DNA from: Nemertoderma westbladi
Taxonomy: Eukaryota; Xenacoelomorpha; Nemertodermatida; Nemertodermatidae
Assembly (NCBI GenBank): GCA_032718475.1
Contig: JAUCBJ010009033.1
Span: 1 to 64,000 of the forward strand
Length of the DNA: 64,000 nt
Direction: 5' to 3'
Shown: positions 21,341 through 28,979 of the stretch, piece after piece
Layout of the letters: every line of letters starts with the position of its first letter
How positions within the stretch are numbered: the first letter of the stretch is position 1
Program-made: the position numbers and the translations under genes
The notes under the pieces: model-generated
What the model was told of the DNA's origin: nothing
Seen by the model: only the letters and a program-made list of their open reading frames with translations
Database searches by the model: none

Positions 21341-22994
21341 TATCGTTCGGAGTGGGCGTGTGACTCTATTATTTTATATTATTTTATTATTTTTATATTT
21401 CTGTATGTATTACTATGTAATTTTGTTATAATCGTTTTCTTTAATTTTATTCAGTAGAATGTTATTTTAGCGATTATTTAGTAGATTAGTGCAATATATA
21501 TTCGCGTTTATTACTTAATTACTTATATTATATTTAGTGTGACGGTGAGAAACAAGTGTTTTTCTCTTTCCTTACTGTCCGTATTATATTATAAATACGT
21601 AACTACAGTAAGATGAAATGTCCGTACTTATTAAAGTACAATAAAGCCACTACTATATTCAAGTATTATTGGTAGGCAGAGTATTAGGAATGCAAAGTTC
21701 AGATCCTCGTGTCTCGGCTAAACCAAGCTCTGGGTAGACCTTGGAAACGACTTGCCTCTTCACACTGACATTGCTTCGTGCGATATTGCTCTCATACCGT
21801 ATATTAAATAATACATATAGTAGCGTGATGTCCCTTTAACAGTAGCGTATAACGCAAAATAAATCTGTTAAACCCTTTGACCATCTGTAATTCTAGTCGA
21901 TTAAGATATCGCGGCACCCACCGATATACTTGAAAGACAAATTCTAGAATCAGTGGTTAACGTCCCCAGACAAGTTCTGGAATAAATCGGTGCCCATCTC
22001 AAATATTAATTATTTAATATTTGCAAATCTAATAAATCAAAATCTGTAAAATTCAGATCCTTCAACAATTCTAGTCAATTAAGATATCGTAGCATTTACC
22101 GATATTCTTAAAAGGACAATTGTCATAGAATTAAGGATCTTGTGTCCCCAGACATGTTCTAGAATCAAAATATGTCCATTTAATTATCAAATAATAAAAT
22201 TTCAGGGAATAAATTTAAATTCATGCCTTTTAATGAATTTAATAAATTGCCATTTTTACGCAATTTATAACATTCCCAAAATTCCATTAATTAATAGATC
22301 AAGGGAGCGGAGATTTATCTTATTATGCATATGAGTGTGCGAAAGTCTCCCAAACATAGTCAATAGCCGATAAAATTCATAAAGTCATGTATAAAACAGA
22401 ACATTGACTATTAAAGAATACTATTAAATAACATCCCAGATCTGTATGCATTGGAATTACCCTAATTCTACCGCTAGCTTTGCATAATGTCACCATAGCA
22501 ACAACCACGCTAGAATTAGAATTGAGTTAAAAGAACAATAGAAAGCTTGTCCCATTGAATAGCATAGGGAATAAATAGCGCACTGCTAGTATCCAAGGAT
22601 ACATAATAATACAGTGACATTCTGGAAGGCATTGACTAACGGACAAATGGTCCGAATGTGCGTAGTTGTGACCAGTTGTGTGGTATTTGTGAGTTTATAG
22701 GTGAATGTTACTGCTAAAGTGTGTTTACAGTAGCTAGTCGCAATCGTGAAAGTAACCTAACTCTCCAAGGAAAACCTGAAGTACATCTAAGCCTTTGGGA
22801 CGGACAGTTGAGTGACTTGTGCCGGTTATCGTTGTCGTTGTACGGCTACGTCGTTGGCGAAAGTACAGCGACAGCGGTACATCGGCGCTGAGAATCTCAC
22901 ACTGTCCGGGGGCAAGGGAGAAGTAGGCAGCGACGCCCGCTCGCCTAATAAATATATAAACTCATTATAATATTGGTGAACTCGTATAGCAGAT
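21341..22994 (+). other. Non-coding gap after pol with PPT-like site and direct repeats
   Basis: Directly after the pol stop, CGGAGTGGGCG|TG (21348-21360) looks like a polypurine tract next to an LTR start, although no LTR follows. An AATAAA is at about 21645. A diverged direct repeat of about 100 bp (AATTCTAGTC...GTCCCCAGACA) lies at 21889-21991 and 22067-22170. The right end (22820-22920) is GC-richer. A pyrimidine-poor acceptor-like TATAGCAG ends at 22992, two bases before the ORF A start codon. Confidence 0.6.
21348..21360 (+). promoter_or_regulatory. Polypurine-tract-like site next to pol stop
   Basis: CGGAGTGGGCG followed by TGTGAC, eight bases after the pol stop codon. BEL/Pao elements normally have their PPT and 3' LTR here. 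The real 3' LTR is 4.8 kb further on and does not resemble what follows. It may be a relic of the ancestral 3' end or an internal second-strand priming site. Confidence 0.4.
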
Positions 22995-23372
22995 ATGACT
23001 GAATTAATAGAAGATGATCTTGGTATCAGGGAGAGATATACTCTACCTTTACAAGCGTTTGTCGATAGCTTGATACGCGGCGACGCTGATCCAACTACTA
23101 CGGAGGACAATGGTCGTTATATCGAAACGCCAATGTCCCAGGAGCAACTTACGCGTGAATTGGACTATAGAAAATTCACTGTTCGCTATACGCATCGTAA
23201 TGGTACGTATATGGACTTCTTGACTACTGGTCATCCTATTGATTTACACGACACCGACGATGTCGATACCGAAAGGGAAATGGTTTTATTTAAATATCAT
23301 ACCCAGCGGAGTCGAAACGACAAATCGAGAATAGAACACGAGAACTCTATTCGAAATCAACTCGAAGGATAG
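22995..23372 (+). CDS. Accessory ORF A (125 aa), unknown function
   Basis: I do not recognise this protein. It is hydrophilic and rich in Asp, Glu, Arg and Thr, with no signal peptide, membrane segment or cysteine motif, so it is likely cytosolic or nuclear. Acidic stretches (IEDD, DTDDVDTERE) alternate with a basic C-terminus. The start codon lies two bases after an acceptor-like TATAGCAG, compatible with translation from a spliced subgenomic RNA. It sits between pol and ORF B on the element's coding strand, the place where env sits in retrovirus-like elements, but nothing in it looks like a glycoprotein. No second copy is available in the window to test conservation, so coding status is uncertain. 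Confidence 0.5.
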   Translation: MTELIEDDLGIRERYTLPLQAFVDSLIRGDADPTTTEDNGRYIETPMSQEQLTRELDYRKFTVRYTHRNGTYMDFLTTGHPIDLHDTDDVDTEREMVLFKYHTQRSRNDKSRIEHENSIRNQLEG

Positions 23373-23490
23373 AACGTGGAAGAAGGTTGATGCGGACAAA
23401 TAAAGGAGAACCACTGGAGAAGAGACATGGGTTAATGTCCAGGGTCCATAATGTGAATAGTTTTCCCCGGGGCACGGGTGCTCGCGGGCG

Positions 23491-23506
23491 GTCTCCTTCG
23501 GGAGGC
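23491..23506 (+). promoter_or_regulatory. C(UUCG)G tetraloop hairpin
   Basis: GTCTCC-TTCG-GGAGGC forms a six-pair stem closed by the exceptionally stable cUUCGg loop, in a local GC-rich patch between ORF A and ORF B. Confidence 0.55.
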
Positions 23507-23818
23507 TGTAACTTTCTCTTCCTTCATCGTTTTCCTGTAATTATTGTGATCAGTGTCACAATTAAAAGGCAAGAATGAATGATGATGTGACGGAAAACAC
23601 ATCCATTGTGGTATCTTATGGATACTATCGTATATCCTCCCTCCTCTCTACTCCTCTTACCCTCTTATACGTTGTTACTAAAGATACGACATATTTCGTC
23701 CCACCTTCTCTTCCCAACATGCTCGGAGCTTCGGGAAACGATCACTAAACCTCCCATCCCTTACTATTAATCTGGATGCTAATATTGGTGTCCGCACCTC
23801 CTGTCCATGTCATATTCT

Positions 23819-24136
23819 GTTGATATTTATGATATCAACCTCCACCCCCTTACCGTTTATTTGTATGCTAATATTGGTGTCCGCACCTCCTGTCCATGTG
23901 TCATTCTGTTGATATTTATGATATCAACTTCCACCCTCTCGTTGTTGATTAGATAATCAACCACCAAGGATTTCCTTAAATCCACAACCGTGATACAAGG
24001 ACTGAAAGGACACGCAGTTAGTAGGTGAACAACTGGTACCATTGTGTGTCATAAATCTGGTTGTTCACCTCCCTCAATGATTGGAGATATAAATCTTATA
24101 ATCTGTAGAACAACTGAGGCATTGAACTGGTTGTTC
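23819..24136 (+). promoter_or_regulatory. Array of five hairpins with GTTG/CAAC stems
   Basis: Stems: GTTGATAT/ATATCAAC (23819-23839 and again 23908-23928), GTTGATTA/TAATCAAC (23944-23961), AGGTGAACAAC/GTTGTTCACCT (24023-24070) and GAACAAC/GTTGTTC (24108-24136). Five perfect stems in 320 bp, all containing GTTG paired with CAAC and most followed by a C-rich CTCC/CCCTC stretch. The two identical ones come from a local direct repeat. The others have different sequences but the same theme. This suggests RNA structure such as packaging, export or internal translation start, or DNA sites for a protein. Confidence 0.55.
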
Positions 24137-24291
24137 CCTCATCGCACTGGGGATAAATTCAGTTGGAGATAGTCCTCGAATGTTACAATCCTCCTACTGA
24201 GATCGTATTTCTGAATATTTAGAATGCGAAATAGTTTTTTCCTCTGCTCTACCATCGCTGTCGGAGAACATATTAGGCATACAACAGGAAT

Positions 24292-26067
24292 ATGGAGAAC
24301 ATTCCATACCCTTTCGTTGATACTCAGCTGATTGCTCCTTGGGCCGAAGGCCGAGGTTTCTTTTGCACTATGTATGCCAATACACCCAGCGACATTACTA
24401 AGGTACAACGGACATCCATCGGACATCTTGCCTTTCAAGAATATGGATGGAATTTCAAAGTTGGAAATCCTATCAATTACCAGCAAGTATATGGAGATCA
24501 TTACTCCCGTTTATATTTTGATGGACCATTAACTGCGCCTGGTGCCGTATACAGCTTTATGAGTGTTCCACTTCGCCCTTCCTTAGCTATATACACGATC
24601 TTTGAAAACGCAGCACTTGCCGGTTGGCTAGCCGATGTGTGGAGTCGTACCATACGCGCTCACCCATTAATACTTGGAACTAAACTCGCCAAGTTAGACG
24701 AACACAATAAGTTCATACGTTTCGAATGTTTCCGGCGCTTTCTGACTCCGTTCCGTAACGTCGATAGTCAGTTCAAGGACCGCGCGCTGACCAAACTCAG
24801 TCTGAGAGACTCAGCTGCGGAGAAACTGAGTAGCGCTGGATTTGCCGTTTTTCAAGACGTTTGTATACAGAACCTACATTCATCCGTTATACAAAGACCC
24901 CGAATATCTACAGGTTATTCTGTCGTGGAAATACAGACAGTGGGTCCACTTACGGAGACCGACGCACCCACTTCGTCTATACAGCTGGAGGATGAACCAG
25001 TATGCTTGGAATCAGAAGCGATTCAGCCTACAGCTTCCCGGAGCAGTGACAATGATTATGTCATAGAGTGGTATCAAGGTCCACAACGTCTCACAGCGTA
25101 CGATTATCGACACGCCAACTACGTTTCTCGAAAACGTTGTCGATTATGCGCATCGAGAGACCACTTCACTCCTCTAGACTCGAGCGTACCTTGTTCCTAT
25201 TTCCTCGAACAACCGATGATGGAAATATATTGTGCTTATTGCAGACTTAATAACTCTCATATCTTTGCCGTCTGCCCACAATTTATGACTCAATGTCACT
25301 ACTGTCAACTTAAAGGACATGAAAGTTACAATTGTCCCTTTAATCGCGATTTAGAGAGCGTAGACGAGATAATCACCCTGCGATACATCCGAGCTTGGGA
25401 AGCGAACGCGGATTTACATTGCGAATCTCGACATCGCTACTACCCCGGACGAGCTTACGAAGGAGTTTACGCGTTCCATCCTTATCTCTTCGCGTCGATT
25501 GAACAGAAAACACGCGTACCAAGTTACGAGTTAATGAAGCGTGTTGGTGAGTGTATTTCCACCAAGTTTGTCAGAAAATACCTTAGAAATGTTAACCCTA
25601 ATGATATAACCACATATCACCTGATCAATTTTATCCGTCAGGACCCTGAGTATGGCGACTTCTTTGTGAACTCGCATCCTGAACTACAGGAAGTATCTCG
25701 GCGACCATATGAATATCGAACCCGAGAACGCGAGCTGGAGAGAACCATTAAACCAAGAAAGTTCCTCACCACTCACGGTCCACCCACCGCTAGTGTCCAG
25801 ACGACCCGTCAAGGACCCGTAGGAGCTGCTGTCCTGAGACGCGCCCTCAAGGCCGTTAGACCTCGCTCCCCTGAAGTTGATATTAATCAACCAGGTACTT
25901 CGACCGGCGGGTATACCGATCGTAACCCTACACCTTCTGATGCAATTGTATTGCACCCTTCGCCTCGGAGCTACAGCCCTCCTCGTAAAGTGGCTCGCCC
26001 CAAAGAGAAAAGGACTCTTGCTGGCCTCGGGAAACTGCGTAAACGCCGTCCGCGTAAGAAAGACTAA
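24292..26067 (+). CDS. Accessory ORF B (591 aa), CCHC zinc-knuckle nucleic-acid-binding-like protein
   Basis: An intact frame ending about 80 bp before the 3' LTR. I do not recognise the N-terminal 270 residues. The middle has a cysteine cluster: C283/C286 then a later His/Cys, CX2CX5HX4C (C314-C328) and a canonical CX2CX4HX4C knuckle (C335-C348). Such knuckles bind single-stranded nucleic acid in nucleocapsids. The C-terminal 60 residues are Pro/Ser/Arg-rich and end in strongly basic clusters (PPRKVARPKEKR, KLRKRRPRKK) that could be nuclear-localisation or RNA-binding signals. There is no signal peptide or transmembrane segment, so it is not an envelope protein. The start lies just after an acceptor-like CAACAG preceded by a pyrimidine tract. 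It could be a second nucleocapsid-like protein, an RNA chaperone or a captured gene. The open frame and young LTRs support coding. Confidence 0.75.
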   Translation: MENIPYPFVDTQLIAPWAEGRGFFCTMYANTPSDITKVQRTSIGHLAFQEYGWNFKVGNPINYQQVYGDHYSRLYFDGPLTAPGAVYSFMSVPLRPSLAIYTIFENAALAGWLADVWSRTIRAHPLILGTKLAKLDEHNKFIRFECFRRFLTPFRNVDSQFKDRALTKLSLRDSAAEKLSSAGFAVFQDVCIQNLHSSVIQRPRISTGYSVVEIQTVGPLTETDAPTSSIQLEDEPVCLESEAIQPTASRSSDNDYVIEWYQGPQRLTAYDYRHANYVSRKRCRLCASRDHFTPLDSSVPCSYFLEQPMMEIYCAYCRLNNSHIFAVCPQFMTQCHYCQLKGHESYNCPFNRDLESVDEIITLRYIRAWEANADLHCESRHRYYPGRAYEGVYAFHPYLFASIEQKTRVPSYELMKRVGECISTKFVRKYLRNVNPNDITTYHLINFIRQDPEYGDFFVNSHPELQEVSRRPYEYRTRERELERTIKPRKFLTTHGPPTASVQTTRQGPVGAAVLRRALKAVRPRSPEVDINQPGTSTGGYTDRNPTPSDAIVLHPSPRSYSPPRKVARPKEKRTLAGLGKLRKRRPRKKD

Positions 26068-26130
26068 CTGTTTAGAGTATCTTTAGGTTTTAGAAACTGT
26101 GATTTTTGTATTTTATAGACTGAAAATCCC

Positions 26131-26145
26131 ATTTTCTGGGAGCGG
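26131..26145 (+). promoter_or_regulatory. Polypurine tract before 3' LTR
   Basis: ATTTTCTGGGAGCGG directly precedes the TG of the 3' LTR. The G/A-rich part (GGGAGCGG) is the expected second-strand primer. Confidence 0.6.
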
Positions 26146-27375
26146 TGTAAAAGCCTTTGCTGAATTGCCCCGTTAATTTTATTATCTTTTACATTAAAAT
26201 ACTCTGTAGTTGATTTAATAGGTGTAAGAGACCGTATTATTGCTGTATCGGTGTTTTTTAGAGGATCTAAGAGCTATTTCCTCCGTATGTGTACTGTAAA
26301 AGGCATAGTTGATGATTCTATGGCAATTTGTGACGCAATAGGTGATAGCTACTCTTGAACAGTAGTTACTATGACTACGGTTAACAGCTGATATTCATAC
26401 GTGTTGATTTTCTTTGTTCTACGGCATCTCTCAGTTCAGTCAGCCAATCAGAGCATTTTTATGGCTCTTGTACAGAGATTTCCTAGAAATCACTCAATGC
26501 ATTATAGGCAGTGTTTACATTCTGTCCTGAGCCAGGAGAGAGCGGCTTGGAAATATTTTGTGCTTTTCTGTTTTAGCTTAACACTAGTAGGCTTAATTAT
26601 AAGGACATATATCCGTTATCTGATGAACTAAACATAACTCAACTTAACAAACCATAACTGACTGATGATCTGCATGTACCACATACCTGTGCATACGTTT
26701 ATATTGTTATACTGCTATTTACGGTCAGTCCTTCATAATATGGTTGATGAATTATTATATTTGGAATAACGATAAATAACCCCGAAACCCAATATTCTTG
26801 ATATACCGAAGGTAAGAGAGAAAGGTTACATATAACGATTGTGACTTATGTTAAAGTGGTTTGAAGTGAATCTAATGTTATTTGATAGACCCTACATGAG
26901 TCGGTCCGTGTTACTTTTATATGTGGCTAAAATCAGTGAAGATCGGCAGATCAGTGTGCAGTATTGTGCAGCATTGTGTATGAGTGAGTAGTGATAACGA
27001 AGCATTTCCTAAAGAATGCGCCATATATGTGAATTATAACTAAGCCATATCGTTGTGAGTAGTTTAAGTCATAACTCTTTTTATATAGATAGAGCGCCAC
27101 GTCCTAAAGGAACTGTTAATATTCCCCGAAGGTGAATAATATTGTCAGAGATTATATAATACTGTCAGTCGAATAATACATTAAGCTTACATAGCAATAA
27201 GATTAAGCCGTCGAACCCAATCTCCCGGGTATATCCAGCGGGTGAATGATCGCGCACAGATTGGTTTTGACTAGTGTAGTGAATTAAATACTTGTCATAG
27301 GCTAAAAGTGATTTATTATCTAGAAGACATCCTAATTTGGCGGGTTAAACTGCCAAAGGTCTGAAAGCGCGAACA
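26146..27375 (+). repeat. 3' LTR of BEL/Pao element
   Basis: 1,230 bp, TG...CA, about nine differences from the 5' LTR. It is followed by GTTTC (27376-27380), the right target-site duplication. Confidence 0.93.
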
Positions 27376-27539
27376 GTTTCAATGAGAAATGCTAATTTTT
27401 TTTTTATTATTAATAGAAGGACTATTATTAATAGGAGGGCTGGGGCAATATTGTTAATCAGGTAGGTGGGTATACTAGGGGTACCACATACCTTACATGT
27501 CTTACTTTCTTAATTTACTTTGGACAAGCCTGGCGCTGG

Positions 27540-27990
27540 GATAATGTGATGGCACTTAGAAGGATAATTGAAGAATAATCAAAAAAGAAAGACAGGCATC
27601 TGGCTGTTATCTTTGTTGACTTCTTCAAGGCCTTTGATTTAGTCTCTCGCTCACGTATGTTCAGTATACTTTCATTATATGGGATTCCTGATGAAATTAT
27701 TGCAACAATAAGATCAGTATACGATGGTTCGACAACATTTGTGTCTACTGTTGACGGTGACACAGAACCATTTGAAGTGTTATGGGGCGTCCTCCAAGTA
27801 GACACACTTGCACCATTCTTGTTCATTATTGTGGTTGACTACGCATGTCCGTAGATTATCATAATGATGATGGGGTGATGATAACTCCACCTACTGGCTC
27901 TAGAAGTCGAGAAAATCCTGCCAAGTACCTAACTGATCTAGACATTGCTGATGACTTAGGAGTACTCTCAGAATCATTAGAGGGAGTCAA
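27540..27990 (+). pseudogene. RTE-type LINE fragment (RT part)
   Basis: This plus-strand fragment of the RT domain belongs to the family at 5721-8224 and 50229-53540. It starts at TGATGGCACTTAGAAGG, has a stop codon in the IIEE-SKKK segment, carries FVDFFKAFD and FVSTVDGDTEPFEVLWG, and decays into stops before the FADD region. Its 5' junction (GATAATGTGATGGCACTTAG) is the same unusual junction seen inside the copy at 5721-8224. Confidence 0.8.
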
Positions 27991-28979
27991 GCTTGTTCGA
28001 TATCTTTAAACATGAGTTCATCAGTAAACGGTAATATGCAGTCAATCAAAATCGCATCGCATTTCGTACGCACACAGGAACTTAATCATGAAAAAGTAGG
28101 CCTACAACAATTATAATATACTGTATAAATGGTTTCAGTTTCGATTTCAGTCAGGCCGTACAGGTAGTAGTGGTGGGTGAACTTAACAGCTGCAGTGCAG
28201 TGCGGCAGATCAGTCATTTCAAATTTCCATACCATAAGGTTTAGTTCAGTTTAGAGTTAAAATAATTATATTCAACATTTCACTAGAAAAGCAGGATCGT
28301 TTCAGCCAAGGTGGGACAATCGGGCGTCCCACCAGGCATCTCGGGGGACAATGTGACAGGGACTACAAAGCGGGACTGTCCCGCCGAAAGCGGGACGTCT
28401 GGTCACCTTAGTTATGGTAGGCACAGGCAAATGAATTGATGTCTGTTGAGATGTATTGAAGGAGCACTATTCCTTCTACTAGACTACTACAGTTAGGCCA
28501 TGGCCTTGTGTGCTAGCCTAGGCACTGGCTTGGTCAATGACTTTAGCTAGCTATGTTAGTAATGTACAACTTCAAGAAATATTATTGGGCACGGCTGCTG
28601 CCCTTGCCATGCCTTAGGCTCTATGGGGGAGAATGGGGCCCATGTGAAGAATACCAGACTTTCTACAGTTATATTTCACTTTGCAGTTACCCATATGTGA
28701 AAAATACCAGGTTTTCACCAAAAACACAGGTTACAGAAGGGCTGAATTTAACCAAAACAATAAACGAATTAGCATTACTCTCGAGTATAAAGTAAAGACT
28801 TTGATAGAATGGGACACGGCGAATCTACCCATGTTAATTTTATACCAGATGGGATAAATGTTACCCCCCTAAATAATTAATTACCGATAGAAGAATCGAA
28901 ATAATTCGATTCAACCATACAATTTAGCTGAAGATATAAATTTAGATTATGGCTTCCGACATTTATGGCTTCCGACACT
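27991..28979. other. Intergenic stretch with inverted-repeat fragments
   Basis: No supported gene. 28310-28333 is a perfect hairpin (GGTGGGAC/GTCCCACC). 28370-28384 is GCGGGAC-T-GTCCCGC. The run up to 28410, read on the minus strand (AAGGTGACCAGACGTCCCGC), looks like the end of a hAT-type miniature element. A dispersed repeat around 28640-28790 (ATGTGAAGAATACCAG, ACAGAAGGG) recurs at 45808-45945. Confidence 0.5.

Larger units (their letters stand above)
23373..24291 (+). other. Structured spacer between ORF A and ORF B
   Basis: There is no ORF of note. It holds at least seven hairpins: a C(UUCG)G hairpin at 23491-23506, an ATTGTGA/TCACAAT stem at 23543-23562, and five with GTTG/CAAC-type stems at 23819-23839, 23908-23928, 23944-23961, 24023-24070 and 24108-24136. 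About 75 bp (GCTAATATTGGTGTCCGCAC...GATATCAAC) is directly repeated at 23778-23839 and 23867-23928. The end has a pyrimidine-rich stretch (TTTTTTCCTCTGCTCTACC) and CAACAG just before the ORF B start. Confidence 0.65.
9704..27375 (+). mobile_element. Complete 17.7-kb BEL/Pao LTR retrotransposon with accessory genes
   Basis: The element is bounded by LTRs at 9704-10932 and 26146-27375, both starting TG and ending CA, with GTTTC duplicated on each side. I counted nine differences between the LTRs (about 99.3% identity), so the insertion is recent. The order is 5' LTR, 2.26-kb leader, one uninterrupted Gag-Pol frame (13193-21340), 1.65-kb non-coding gap, ORF A (22995-23372), 0.9-kb structured spacer, ORF B (24292-26067), purine-rich tract and 3' LTR. 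Usual BEL/Pao elements are, to my knowledge, roughly 5-10 kb. The excess here lies in the long leader, an N-terminal Gag extension of about 800 residues, and the 4.8-kb block downstream of pol. All recognisable domains keep their catalytic residues, so it may be active. Confidence 0.93.

Noticed and set aside
23665-24070. CRISPR-like spacing of hairpins and repeats
   Set aside because: Animal sequence, only one true direct repeat pair, and stems differ in sequence; better read as retroelement RNA structure.
24292-26067. ORF B as an envelope glycoprotein
   Set aside because: No signal peptide, no transmembrane segment and no furin-like site in a suitable context; zinc knuckles and a basic tail point to nucleic-acid binding.
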